The notes below the pieces were generated by a model. That model searched no databases. It was not told the origin of the DNA and saw nothing but the letters and a program-made list of their open reading frames with translations. 64,000 bases of DNA, from assembly GCF_026151205.1 (NCBI RefSeq), contig NC_087081.1:10293113-10357112 (forward strand), in the 5' to 3' direction. Below are positions 36,501 to 47,778 of this stretch, one piece after another (positions within the stretch are counted from its first letter, which is position 1; each line of letters begins with the position of its first letter). The DNA comes from Bolinopsis microptera (Eukaryota > Ctenophora > Tentaculata > Lobata > Bolinopsidae). Position numbers and translations under genes: made by a program.

Positions 36501-39500
36501 AGGTCAAGGCAAGTCAAAGCACATGACTTAAATTACTCGACTTAAGGCGGCTTCAGAGTCCGACTCTCGATGATGTGTCTCCAAAGCTTTCTGTCCGCCA
36601 TAAGCTCCTTAATCTCTCCAGTGTTCTTGAGTCCAGTGTCACTTATTAGGTTATCGACGAAGGTGAGCGGTGGTCTACCCCTCCCTAGGTTCCCAAAGGA
36701 GAAGTTGGTGTGCTGCCAGGTCATCATGTCGCTGGATGTGCCCAGCCAACCTCATTCTTCTGGCCTGTATCTTCGAAATAACTCTTGGGAGTGATCCAAA
36801 GACCTCCTTGTTGATGCGATGTCCTCTCCAGTCCACGTTTAGGGCCATCCGAAGCATTCTACTGTAACATCCGTCTATTCTTTTCTTCAAAGAGTCTGTT
36901 ATTGTCCACGTTTTCGTTCCATACAGGAAGATTGATTCAACCGTAGCTTGAACAGACGGATCTTTAAATCTCGGCGCAAATTGGACCTCCATATAGCCTA
37001 CATTTTGTGGTAGGCAGCCCATGCCTTGGCCTTGCGTAACCTAAAGTCGTGCTCCGTTGTACTAAAATCCTCAACTTCTTCTAAGGCATGTCCGTCCTTA
37101 GAAATTATTGTGTGTGGCTCCTCTCCTACTAAATTAACTGTAAGATCCTTGGTTTTAGACAAAAGAGATTTCCTGCCTCCTCATCAGATGAGGCTTCTGT
37201 AGGACTGTAGCATGTGATGACAGTGAGCCTGGGCTTTCCATTAAGAGACATGGTGAGGATCCTTGCGCTGTAAGATTTTATAACTTTATAAGACTTATAG
37301 CCTCATATGCTGTCCTCGTCAAGATGATTCCTACTCTCCCATTAGAAGCGCCAGCTGCGTTTCTCCACGCAGATGAGATCACTGGATGAATCCCTTTGTT
37401 CATCTTTTCTATTCTGGTATTCTCAGCAATCAGCATGCACTACCCGATGTGCAGCTTGCTTCGAGAAAATAGTTCTTCAAGTTCGATGCGTTTGTGCTGT
37501 TCTCTGGCTGTTCTTATGTTAAACGTGCCAACCTGAGCAGCCCTTTTACATGATACAATGCAATTGATGTTCATATTTTTTTGATGTTTTCTTGTTTGAC
37601 TTTCCGTAGAAATAGGTTGTCGTGTTGCATTGTGGAGACCGAGTCATCAGCTTCTGTAATAGCAGCGTAATTACCCCGGCAACCACTTCCACTAGAAAAA
37701 TAAGGGGCTTTAACCCTTAAGCTGTTGATAAACTTCATCTTGACTTTTCAGTTGGCTCACAATCCCGTGCAGTCCCCTGCACATTGGCAGTGGATTGTGT
37801 TCTTAACTCTTGCGCCACTAAAAGGTTAAGGGCATCCGCTTGAACAATAGCCATATTTAACTCTCACCATAATGTCTTGGGTATCTTGAGCATGTAATTG
37901 CACGAACATATGCTATACAAGACAAATGTGACACTTCCTTTTTCTACCCAACAGCATCAGTTGTAATCCTTACCCAATCGTCACCTGCTCCAGTGTGGGA
38001 CTTTTTATCCCAAAGCATAAAGAGGTTAGAGTGAGAACAGAGCTACACTTTAGCGGGTACTAACCCTTCCCCTGACTACCTCGTTACCCGGTACCCCGGG
38101 CATAGGAAGCCGTATCCTGACTACCAGAGTGTGGTCCAGTCTAGCTGGGTCATAGTAGACTAGGTTGAACAGGGTAACAGCCAACACCTCTTTAGCTACT
38201 GTGCAATCCACAGTAAAGATTTACGAGTCTCAAAGCCTCTTGTAGACCAAGATTTAAGGAGTCAATAGATCAAATTATTGAACTTCCAGGGCTCAATGTC
38301 TCCCGTCGACCGTCCTGCCTTTAGCTTGGACCCCCTGTCCAGTATCCAGTCTTCACCACGCGGAGGTAGTGGCTTTCATCATGCTGTCCGATGAGTGTCT
38401 GGAAGAGGGCACCAGCAGGATACCCCTTTTCAAAGTTCGGGAGCCTCACATCAGACCAGGCCTTCCACCCAGCTTGAACTATCCAGCGGTGACGCCTTGG
38501 GCCACCTAAGCTTCACACAACCATTGAAAGACCACCTGCCTACGTCTGTAAAAATTTTGATGATGCGATTATTACAGTCGAGGGTCTGATGCTGTACATT
38601 CTCAGTGTAACAGCTGACAACAGTTATCAACACTTTATGCCCTGGCTGTTTACATCCGATGCCTGCGAGCAAACTTTATGCTTTCCTGCGCATAGGCCTC
38701 CATGCAGGCATTAGAACTAATCTGTGTTCTAAGGATATGTTGGTTGGCATGGGCAAATCAAACCGTTCCCTCGAGCTTGATGCACTCTGCAAAAGTTTGA
38801 TCCCTGTAACAGTTGCCCACTCTCGCAACAAGCTTGTTATACCGCATCCGAAAGCAGAGAAACTATTTTGAGGTAAAGATACTTCAATCCCAAGATTGTT
38901 CCAAGCTATGAAGAAGGGAGTCTCAAGGGGTAGAGAACTCATTCAAGAACACTGTAACTTTGAAGGAGAGGCTTTCCAACCATCTTCTGACGGAGCAGAG
39001 AGTGACGAAGCGGAAACAGATGATGACGAAGAGGAAGTGGAGGATATTGACTCATCAGAGGAATGGGCGAAAATAGTAACTGTGTATGGTGATGCTCTGC
39101 ATCATGATACGGCTGTTGAGGTTTGCCTCAATGGAGGGCGGGATCGAATGCCATCCCAGTCAAGATTTTAGCGACTCCAGGGCCATAAACAAGCAAAGAT
39201 ATCACTTAATATCACATGTGATCATGCAGCCGATGGTAACTGCAAGATTCTCTCAGTTGGAGATAGAGCATGGTTTCTCGTTAAGCGGATGATCAGGAAA
39301 ACGGAAACAGAGATCGTGAAGGTGAGAAGAAAGGCTTTATTCCTCTCGTACCGGTTGCGGTCAGGGTTGGGGTCATCACTGAGTTGCGTCCCTACTAACT
39401 CAATTTGCCATGGCCATCGAAGTGAGCATTACAATTTACATATGGCTGATATCATATCTGGATGGCCAACTTCTTCTGAGCACATCAGTGAATAAAATAC

Positions 39501-42500
39501 TGCTTTTGGGTGATATTTAAGCGATTATATCTATTGTGATGTTGTAGTGATGAACCACAACAGTGATGTTGTACTGATAATTGTTTTGCTAGGTGCCTAC
39601 ATGATTTTATTTCCTTCAAATGAAAAATTTGTAAACAACCCAAAAAACCCAACTCCTACCCTGAAAAAGGTCATACTGGGATTGGGTTTTTTTGGGTTTT
39701 TTTGGGTTACACCCCCCCCAAGACCGAGAGGAAACAAAAGACTTTACGTTATGACGCTGAACGGCGGAATACATATAAATTATATATTTGTATCATTTTT
39801 ATCAACCCGGCCCTGCAAGCTTGCACTCCAAGAAAATGTTTATTCTTTTTTGTTAATTATGATTATGAAAAAGCTATGCTGAAAGACCTAATATATTATA
39901 GATGATCTAAATTGTACGAATAGATAAGTGCCAATACCTCTTTAGTTGCAGCAAAGACATCCTGGAAACGTCTTAAATAGAAGCATGTTTTTTGAAAGCC
40001 ATTGACATGTTCATGTTTCTTGTTTACTCGTTGATTAAAAAGCATTTCGTCCTATTGTTTATTAATTTATAATCGATCCCTGAATTATCCTAGATTATCC
40101 TCAGTTACACTCAATTACCTGGTGTTTACACCCCTGGTTCTTAAACCCCCCCCCCCCCCTCCTTACACCCCTGGATCTTACCCCCCCCCCCCCACCCCCC
40201 CCCCTTACACCCCTGGATCTTACCCCCCCCACCCCTTACACCCTTCTCCTCCAGGAAAGTGGAACCCCTGAAGACAGCCCTGTGCTCAACAACCACACGA
40301 CACTCCCTCTAGCTCAACCAGCACCGGTCACTGCCCCTGCTGCTGAGCCATCACTGCTGGACATGTTCGGTGGGGCACCACCCGCTCAGGATCCCACTAA
40401 AGTTCAGGTTTAACCTCAAACACATGGAAATGTTTTATCTAATGTTTTGTTTTAGACACGATGGTGATTATCCTGGACTCATTTCTTTAATCTACTAGAT
40501 GTGTACCAATGACAGACTCAAAAAGTTAAAAGTATAGTACACGTGTTAACATTTTATAAATATTTAGGTGGTAACTGGGTTGATAGAATGTAACGAAGCA
40601 TCTCAACCGAACTTCAACGCGTTCATCTGCTCTCGGAACAACGGGATTCTTTTTGAGAACGATATAATTCAGATCGGAGTAAAATCAGAGTTCACTGGAG
40701 TCCTGGGTATTTTATTATTTTCTTGTCGCGTTATCACGTTTCTATTATCTAAGAATGCTTGGTCAATACGACCAAACGTGTCATTTGAAAGAAAATCACG
40801 AAAAGGAAGGCCAACATATACATAAATGTTGGCCTTCCTTTTATACATAAAAAAGAGCCCTGTACCCCAAAAATTACCAAATTTCCTAACGTTTTACCAG
40901 AATTATACGTCAGGTAAGCTGCAGGTGTTCTACGGTAACAAGTCTCCCCTTCCTCTACAAGGGTTTACTACTACTCTTTACATCTCTGGTTAGTATTTTA
41001 CTATACAATTGTCGAAACAAACGAGAGAATACTGTTGGTTGTTGGTTAATAGTATGTATTCTTGGTATTGTTATCTACAAACAACAAGAGTAAAACCACT
41101 AGAGGAAACTCACTTGGAACACCGGACCTCCCAAGTGTTAAATACGCCCGAAAATCTGACGGCTTAGTGGCTCAGTTGGTTAATCCGCCTGGTATTGCTT
41201 GAGGTACCAGGTTCGATTCCCGACTCTGTCACTAGCCGTGGGGTGAGCGTCGTCGACGCTCAGCTAAGGATCCTGAGTGGTCTATGCAGTATGCAGCCCC
41301 CCGGTCCACTCAGCCAAATACTCGAGAAATCGGGTGTGAGGGTTAAATGAGGAGCTGCCCATTGCAGCTAAGTCTCGGGCGAAGAAAGTCAGCCCTTCAT
41401 TCAAAATATGACGTTAACAGAAGTATGACCTTTTTTATCGATAATCTGAAAGATATTGAACCCACCCCTTTCAGCGGCGGATGAACCCTGCCTGCGACTT
41501 GAAGGACAAAGAGTAGCACAACTCATTGCTGCAGGAGCTCAGATCCCACAAACTATAAAAGCTACTGCTGTGTCAGCCTTCGCTGAGTGTCCTCTCATTC
41601 AGATATCATTCTCGTGAGTTGACCTTTATATTTATATTTTATTACCTATCATACAACTCGCCTAATTAGTAACCAAAAAGTGCCGAAACTAGGTTATAAA
41701 ATCACCTCTCCTCGTTAACAAGTAGTAACCAAGTAATAAAAAAGTAGTACAAATTGTGACCAAGTAGTAACCAAGTAGTATTGGTAACCGTGTAGTTACC
41801 AATTAGTAACCGCCTCTCACCCAGGGCTGCGGGAAGTGCACAAAACATGGTTCTAAGATTACCCCTCCTCGTTAACAAATTCTTCCGGGGAACCAGCATG
41901 GCAGCTGCTGACTTCTTCGTACGCTGGAAAAACCTCAGCTTGTGAGTTTTTGTCACTTTAAAATACATAGTTAACATTGTTCTATGAAAATGCATTGATA
42001 TGATTTTAATGGAATGAGTGAAGTTTAGTTTATTAAGAAATTTAATCAGTAAATTTTCTGCTGCACCAAATTTTACTGTTAGAGGTGTACTATGTATATG
42101 AAATAAGTTTAAATATTAAGATTTAAATAGCTCACCCTGTATCAGACCCGCTCAAGAATGCCAAAAAGTGTTCAAAGCAAGTAAACCCATGGATAACGAC
42201 CTGGTCAAAGGCAAGGTAAACGGGTTTGGTTTCCAAGTGCTGGACGGTGTTGATCCCAAACCTGATAATCTAGTGGGAGCAGGAATAGTTATGTGCGAAG
42301 GATCGCAGATCGGGTGTCTACTCCGACTGGAGCCCAGTAAAGCTGCTCTGGTTAGGAGAATACTGAGTTATTGTTGTCTTTAATACTTCTTAAGAGAGGA
42401 GAGAAAATACCATTAATTGAAATGATCAAGTCTCTAATTATCTTAATTAATAATTATTGTTATCTTAATTTATGCAGAGTCTGATGAAAATATAAATATA

Positions 42501-42622
42501 GTGTATCCACTATCCACCCGATTTCTACTAAAACTAAATTTCAGATGTATAGAATGACAGTTCGGTCGTCAAGGGAAGGAGTACCAGAACTTCTTGTTAA
42601 TCTCCTAGCTCAAGACTTATGA
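21532..42622 (+). CDS. AP-2 complex subunit alpha, 26 exons
   Basis: Large adaptin of the clathrin adaptor AP-2, which binds PIP2 and cargo at the plasma membrane and recruits clathrin. Exons: 21532-21592, 21746-21814, 21927-22069, 22319-22512, 24549-24678, 25019-25120, 25434-25536, 25810-25960, 26156-26227, 30179-30275, 31714-31851, 32732-32839, 33135-33209, 33543-33640, 33973-34102, 34280-34381, 34698-34826, 35075-35146, 35483-35575, 40255-40407, 40568-40706, 40914-40988, 41475-41613, 41825-41941, 42146-42350, 42545-42622. Phases agree throughout and give 990 residues (human paralogues about 940-977). The N-terminus [16 protein letters not shown] and [14 protein letters not shown] blocks, the solenoid trunk, a variable hinge (exons 17-20) and the appendage ([21 protein letters not shown]) match the family. 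Hinge exon 19 carries LLDLD, a clathrin-box-type motif. Introns are swollen by transposons and satellites. Exon 18 (24 residues) is the least certain. Confidence 0.96.
22667..22860. repeat. 24-bp minisatellite, left block (about 8 units)
   Basis: Unit of ACAAACAAATACACCCGCAC plus ACTA, in AP-2 alpha intron 4. It continues as the same repeat at 23785-24455 beyond an inserted MITE. Reading frames across it are artefacts of the 3-divisible period. Confidence 0.95.
22862..23782. mobile_element. TA-flanked MITE (Tc1/mariner-like) inserted into the minisatellite
   Basis: Terminal inverted repeats of about 150 bp start GAGTGGTTCATTTTACC and are nearly perfect (22862-23010 against 23640-23782). A TA dinucleotide lies outside each end, and minisatellite units lie on both sides. 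No transposase frame. A smaller palindrome (23397-23539) is nested within it. Confidence 0.85.
23397..23539. repeat. Nested palindromic element
   Basis: Inverted arms of about 33 bp (GGTTAACTTTAGTC...GAGGTCTCA type) enclose about 75 bp. It lies inside the TA-flanked MITE. Confidence 0.7.
23785..24455. repeat. 24-bp minisatellite, right block (about 28 units)
   Basis: Same unit as at 22667-22860, with A/G and A/T variants at fixed positions (AAATACACC, AAGTACACC, AAGTTCACC). It ends 94 bp before AP-2 alpha exon 5. Confidence 0.95.
25937..26022. repeat. 43-bp duplication spanning the exon 8 splice donor
   Basis: The last 24 bp of AP-2 alpha exon 8, its GT donor and the first bases of the intron (CAGCCTTATAATTCATTACG start) are repeated 43 bp downstream, giving a second potential donor. 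Using it would add 43 nt and shift the frame, so the first donor is taken as the real one. Confidence 0.85.
26228..27620. other. AP-2 alpha intron 9, 5' part
   Basis: No gene seen. Three units containing GTGACGTCACC lie at 26278-26335, TA-rich short repeats at about 26815-26870, and a run of 23 G at 27621-27643. Confidence 0.5.
27768..29471. mobile_element. hAT-type non-autonomous element, copy 2 (1,704 bp)
   Basis: Same length and same TAGGCTATCCA ends as copy 1, with its own 8-bp duplication GGGCAGCC (27760-27767, 29472-29479). I noticed a single base difference (T at 16769 against G at 28048). It sits in AP-2 alpha intron 9. The near identity implies recent movement or gene conversion. 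Confidence 0.94.
29709..29836. repeat. ATAAAATATGAAAATC short tandem repeat
   Basis: About seven degenerate units of 15-19 bp in AP-2 alpha intron 9. An inserted TA-rich segment follows. Confidence 0.8.
30408..30918. mobile_element. Inverted-repeat element (MITE-like), 511 bp
   Basis: The 43-bp ends starting GTAACACCCCTGTTCCATGC are inverse complements of each other. The interior repeats GCGAGGAT/ATCCTCGCG motifs. No target duplication could be fixed. In AP-2 alpha intron 10, preceded by poly-G runs (about 30280-30376). Confidence 0.8.
30962..31526. repeat. 9-bp minisatellite, about 60 units
   Basis: Nearly pure GGGATATGT array in AP-2 alpha intron 10. It yields a GYV repeat peptide frame that is not a gene. 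Confidence 0.97.
32186..32492. mobile_element. Inverted-repeat element in AP-2 alpha intron 11
   Basis: Left end CACACTGTATAT...AACATACACT and right end read as inverse complements over about 33 bp. No coding capacity recognised. Confidence 0.6.
35826..36140. repeat. GGA-rich low-complexity tract
   Basis: Purine-only GGAGGAGGGATGGGAGGG repeats in AP-2 alpha intron 19. Long frames on both strands here reflect composition only. Confidence 0.95.
36151..39719. mobile_element. 3.57 kb inverted-repeat transposon with 7-bp TSD
   Basis: The left end is a G-run followed by TGTAACCCAAAAAAACCC. The right end is the inverse complement, ending in TTACACCCCCCCC. The flanks carry an identical AAGACCG (36144-36150 and 39720-39726). 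Near each end is the same direct block, AACCCAACTCCTACCC...TACTGGGATTGGG (36176-36230 and 39645-39690). The interior contains a gutted LINE (36540-37575, minus) and, at about 38390-39490, open frames I do not recognise. An acidic segment (about 38995-39060) and an ADGNC string (about 39218-39232) occur there. It lies in AP-2 alpha intron 19. Superfamily not assigned. Confidence 0.75.
36540..37575 (-). pseudogene. Internally deleted LINE (endonuclease joined to RT C-terminal end)
   Basis: Minus-strand reading begins with an AP-endonuclease-like part ([21 protein letters not shown]; later [14 protein letters not shown]) up to about 37190. It then joins directly to the post-RT region ([30 protein letters not shown]). 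The central RT domain with YxDD is missing, and stops and frameshifts are present. The region resembles LINEs of the RTE or related type. Confidence 0.75.
40143..40250. repeat. C-rich tract before AP-2 alpha exon 20
   Basis: Three or four CTTACACCCCTGGATCTTAC units separated by poly-C runs, ending at the acceptor of exon 20, where they may act as the polypyrimidine tract. Confidence 0.85.
41162..41410 (+). mobile_element. tRNA-derived SINE
   Basis: A tRNA-like head with A box TGGCTCAGTTGG and B box GGTTCGATTCC in the right order and spacing (41172-41226) is followed by a non-tRNA body. It sits in AP-2 alpha intron 22 on the sense strand. The cloverleaf is incomplete, so it is not called as a functional tRNA gene. 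A decayed relative lies at 9548-9690. Confidence 0.75.
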
Positions 42623-44554
42623 GAGTGTCACGTGCTTAGAAATGAAATGATGTCATAGCATGACGTCATAGCAACCTAGTGACGTCATAGCAGCCTAGTG
42701 ACGTCATCAGATCAGGATAGAAATGCCCTTTTGTAGATGGGACACTCTTCATTGTCGATCCCATTGATTCTGTGCGTCGTTTGAATAAGTAAAATCGACG
42801 TGTTCGTTAATTCGTGATTCTATAATGATTATGTTACGAGAAAAAATGATTGTGTTGTATATTTTAGGGCATGAACACTCCTTGCTATATCGACTTGTTC
42901 TTCAGAATACACATTTTGATGTTCTTGAAAAATTGATATTTTTTTCCGAATGAGAGCGCTTAATTTTAGAGCTTTTAATCGAAAATAAGTTTTAGCTTCG
43001 TGATAGCCTGAGAAGTATAATAATAATGTTTTAGTAAAGTTAACAGGTTTAATTTTACCTAATTCTTTAATGTTTTGTTTAGTTTGTTGCGCGTGGTTTT
43101 GTATTGATTTTTTTATTTCTCACGCATGACTCCTGCGGAGGTCACACGGCAATTTGTTCATAGTCAAACTATTGGTAACCACTTTGTAACCACTTAGTAA
43201 CCATTTAGTAACCATTTAGTAACCATTTGGTTGCTACTTTGTTACCCAAACTGTGCCATTTTACTATTGAGTTTACCTAGTATTAGAAACTTTTCTGTGG
43301 TATGTCAAATTCTAATTTTATTAGCCAACCATTCACACGGCTTCTTGACTGAAACCTGGCATTATAATTAAGCCAATCAGGTGCTTCCAAACTGTCATCT
43401 TATTACTTAATAAGCCAATCAGAAGTTTTTTATCAATCATGTGATTAGAGGTATGTCACTAATAAGCTGTTGATGTTATTGAGACTAAGAGAAAAAATTC
43501 TTTTCAGCCTGCATGAAGTTGTCCATTTATCTACTCCTAAAAATTTCCGAATGTTTAATTTTAACTTAAAGCTGATTATCCGCAGAAAAAGTACCTAGGT
43601 TGTATCATTACTAATTGTATAATAGCGGGACAACGTAGAACGGTAGATGTTGTTAATGAAGGAGATGCCTACTTGTTTTTTTAACAGTAATTACATCTAG
43701 TTAGTTACTTCTAAAAACTTATATTTATGGATAAAGCCCTCATGAAAATATTTCCTTGTGTTTGAATCATGATAAGTATCTGATACATAAAGTTGAGTGG
43801 CTTGTTATCATTAACGACACCTATCGTGTGTAGGGCAGATTGGTTAACGTTATGTTTAGTTAGATCAATTGTCTTCTGTTACATGGCCTGGTGCATTTAT
43901 TAAATGTGTTAAATATGACCGAACATAGCTGTAGAATGTAGATACTGTAATCTACGTAGATGCGAATATTTTCTTTTTTTCAAATATATATGGGACATTC
44001 CTGGGAATGGCCTGATTATGTGAAGCTGGTTGGGCAGCTAATGGCTGTTCAAAACATTGTTAATAATGCTAGTAGCAAGCATCGTTCATTTCACGTGATT
44101 TTAGATTTACCGATTGAAATTTAAGAAATTTCTTAAACTCTGATTGTTTCTCAAACTGAAGATGGTCTATTTACTAATTTCGTCTCTAAGGCTAATTTTT
44201 TGTTTTTAAGTGAATTCTAGAATTGAGATGTTCTACATTGTTCTGGAGTATTCTGGAATATTTATGTAGTTATGTTTTGACTGGGTATAATTGGTCACTT
44301 CTTGAGTCAGAGTTATTACTATATAGATAATTATATTCTTTCACTTACAATACCTCTGTCCCTTCATTTGAGAGTATTGTTAAAAGCTTGTTCCATCCTT
44401 TATCAAATTAAAGAATACGATTACGAAATAAAGTCATAACCATTAATTGGTTGTTATTTTAATTAAAGATGCAACGTCAGATCAGTAATTACATGATACA
44501 TTCCTTGTTATAAATCCTGATTTTGAGAACTAACCTCTAAACTTTATGTTAAGT
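42623..44554 (+). other. AP-2 alpha 3' UTR and intergenic DNA
   Basis: No further gene seen. TGACGTCAT(A/C) units repeat at about 42650-42706, TAACCATTTAG units at 43180-43235. An AATAAA at about 44425 is a possible polyadenylation signal shortly before the next gene, but I cannot tell where the AP-2 alpha transcript ends. Confidence 0.4.
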
Positions 44555-45648
44555 ATGGCAAGAACTAAACAGACCGCTCGAAAGAGTACTGGAGGAAAGA
44601 TAGACCGGGCACGGATCTTGGAGGCTAAGAGAGGTAAATATATACACATTGTTTATTTTTTAATTATCTTATTAGTAGGTATCTGATTTTGTCGATATTA
44701 TCGCTCGTGTAGATCTGTATGTGTATGGTGTGCAGCGCTGAGTGTTTATTTATCAAATATTTATTGAATTTGTTAGTACTATCATTAAAAATAACTAGGC
44801 AAGAATGTAGGGACGAAGACCAGAAAAGGAAAGAGCAAGGGGGAGGTAGCCGGAGTCAAGAAGAAGCACAGATGGAGGTGAGTACACCCTTGTAAGGACA
44901 TCATGGCACGTGCTGTGCCCTTATAAGTTATAACACCCTGTTTTATCTTGTTTTTTGGCTTTATTTTGACATTTTACTTAATAGTTGAACGTAAGGAATA
45001 CTTTATGTTTAAACCTACAAAATCATCATTCACTTCCTATCAAAACCACGTGTTTACCGTACTAATATAAGTAAGTGGTTTCACTCATGTCACGTGGTTT
45101 AACCCTGTCACGTGGTTTAACCCTGTCACGTGGTTTAACCCTGTCACGTGGTTTCACCATGTCACGTGTTTTCACCCTGTCACGTGGTTTCACCCTGTCA
45201 CGTGGTTTCAGGCCCGGTACGGTAGCTCTGCGTGAGATCAGAAGGTTCCAGAAGTCTACGGAGCTGTTGATCCCACGATCTCCTTTCTTGAGGCTGATGA
45301 GGGAGGTGATTAACGAGGTGAAGCAGGGTCCCAGTCAGATGAGAGTGCAAGTTGGGGCTGTCGGCGCTCTGCAGGTTATTATTCTTATCATTAATTACTA
45401 ATCTACTGTATGTAAGGTTCCAATGGTTCATCCTGGGAGCTTGTTTTAGTCTAGATCATCAAAAGTTCTAAAAAACAAGAAAATACATTGGATATTTTTC
45501 AAACACAAGGATATGTTTTCAGGAGGCTGCAGAGGCGTATCTGGTGGGACTGTTTGAGGATACCAACCTGTGTGCTATCCATGCTAAACGTGTCACAATC
45601 ATGCCACGTGACATCCATCTTGCTCAACGACTACGAGGCAGAGGTTAA
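44555..45648 (+). CDS. Centromeric-type histone H3 variant (cenH3/CENP-A-like), 4 exons
   Basis: Exons 44555-44633, 44799-44877, 45212-45374, 45523-45648; phases agree and give 148 residues. The N-terminal tail starts [13 protein letters not shown], identical to canonical H3 through K4, K9 and S10, then diverges into a basic linker. The fold domain has [20 protein letters not shown], then a loop 1 of [25 protein letters not shown] type that is 3 residues longer than H3 (22 against 25 between RE and ALQ), then a helix 2/3 region almost identical to H3 ([20 protein letters not shown]). A longer loop 1 is the hallmark of CENP-A-type histones, which mark centromeric nucleosomes. Four exons also fit a variant rather than a replication-dependent H3. 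The alternative is a fast-evolving non-centromeric H3 variant. Confidence 0.85.
45083..45210. repeat. 18-bp repeat with CACGTG E-box next to a splice acceptor
   Basis: Seven units of GTCACGTGGTTTAACCCT type fill the end of cenH3 intron 2. The last unit supplies the TTTCAG acceptor of exon 3. Confidence 0.9.
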
Positions 45649-47778
45649 ATACCTCTAACATAAAACAGAGTGACTGATAACGTACTTGCTCCGGTTACTG
45701 GCGGGAGGGGTGCTATATTTATCTGACACGTGATAGCGAATAACCAATTGGCATGTAGCATCGAGCAATTTAATCCTAGAAACAATGTCACGTGTCAAAT
45801 CAAGTATGGTTCACCTCCCGATCACTATCCGGGCGTATTGTTCCGGAATTTGGTTCCAAATTGAAGGCCAAGAAGACATTTTATTACTTATGTTCTATTT
45901 AATATTCTATGTTAAATATTATGGATAATTAGCAAATTTAGCATGTTTTCGGTTATATTCTGACATTGAAATGCTATTTCGATGAGGAAACTATTTATCT
46001 TTTAATCACATCATTTGGTAGACTACTTGTTATTTGATTGTGATTCCCTGCAACTTTGCCAACCTATTTAGGGATCTACCACATATTGAGTAAGCTAGAT
46101 TATGACCTTTTCAGACTTCTTCACCTAACCCCGTAAGCCAGATTGTGACCTTTTCAGACCCATTCAGCCACTTCACTCATTAGACTTTTCCAAACCATCT
46201 TTCCTAGACTGGCTTTATAATATGTGAAAGATCCCTTTATTAATACGGCTATTATTTCGAGTTGTATTATATTTTCCAGCAGCGTCAGCAGTAACATACA
46301 TTGTTTATTAATGATTAACAAGCTGTTATGTAGTGCGAACAAAACTATTGCAATTTAGTGTTACCTTGTTAAACAGGCTATTTTTACTAAGAACAATATT
46401 TGCTAAACTGTATTTTAATTTAGAGGAATATATATTTACTAGAACAAAAGTTTTGGTAATATTTCATGTTTGAAATATTTTCGTCACGATTTCATAATTC
46501 ATACTGGCGTTTTCCAAGTAACATCTTGCACGTCATTTAACTTAGATTTACCCAACTTTTAAAGACCTAAAATAGTTAAAGTTTATTTCAATCTTCTTTC
46601 TCAGAACTATTTTAATAGTTGAAAAATGTTCACCAGTAATAATTATTTTATCGCTGCTTTATAACATATTATTTTACTTAGTTCCCCAATAATTTGAAGA
46701 CGAAACAGTGCGTATCCAAATTGAAATATATTTGTTTTGAGGCAAGGTATGGTACGTATGGCAGTGATGTTGGGTTCAGATTGGTCAATACGATCAATCA
46801 ATGATGGAAGAGTATTGATTTATACACCTCCCCGACACTAGGAGTATCCATATTTTGTTAGTGAAAACAATATACAATTTCAAATCATGAAATAATTATA
46901 AAATTGCTTTTAAAACAATCACAGAATGAGAAAGTTCATTAATATTATGATAGGGCAAAGTGCTGGGCTGTGGCCCAAACTCAAAGATATTATTTGTAAT
47001 TTTCCATGATAAAACAGCATTTAAAAATGTAAAATAAACAATACGACTATCACATTCGTGTAATAGACATCAGTTGGCGCGGTGCAGCGAGCAATAAAAC
47101 ATGCTCATGCCTATGTCATTGCCATGCTGATCTAGATTTGATTGATTGCTTTTTATGAATGGGTTAACATTCGGTGTTAAGTTCGGTGTTAAGTGCGCGA
47201 ATCTTAATTAAGCTGGATCAGCATGTGCCGTTTGGACTTTGGCGGTTGCTTTATAAATTTAAAATCTAATTTAGACAAGGTGGTAAGAATCGTTGAAACA
47301 AGAATCATTTAAATGTTGACATGTTCTTCACTTGAGTACTGCGAATATTGCACAAAAATCTTGATACGGAACAACAGGATGTAATGCCTGATCAAACCGT
47401 CTCATTTACATTTTTAGTTCATAGTTCGTATACTTCGATATAATATATAAGGGGTCGTTCACATATTACGTAATCAGCTGAGGGGAGGGGGGTTTCCAAA
47501 TGATAACGCTAGTGTAATTTAATTTTTTTTTACACAATAGTATAGCTATCGTGTAAAACTGATTACGGAGGGGGGGGGGTTAAAAATTGTTTAATATTTT
47601 GCATTTTGTTTCCCATATTACATAATGTTCTGATTTGTGCGTATAATTCTGAACGGAAATTAAATAAATCTTCGTTATACTTATAGCTAAAGCTTTAAGT
47701 ATATAGCTAGAAAGTTCTGATCGATATATAATAAAGAGTTGTCAACTGCAGCCGATCAAAGGACCAAACGCAACAAAT
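45649..47778. other. Intergenic DNA
   Basis: No gene supported. A 40-bp direct repeat (GACCTTTTCAGAC core) lies at about 46088-46160, and a dispersed repeat at 47450-47578 (AAGGGGTCGTTCACATATTA to a TTACGG poly-G end). A second copy of the latter is at 49329-49452. Confidence 0.5.

Noticed and set aside
39205-39300. OTU-protease-like ADGNC string
   Set aside because: Only a few residues match and flanking frames are broken. It is too weak to call.
41162-41235. tRNA gene
   Set aside because: A and B boxes are present, but the cloverleaf is incomplete and a SINE body follows.
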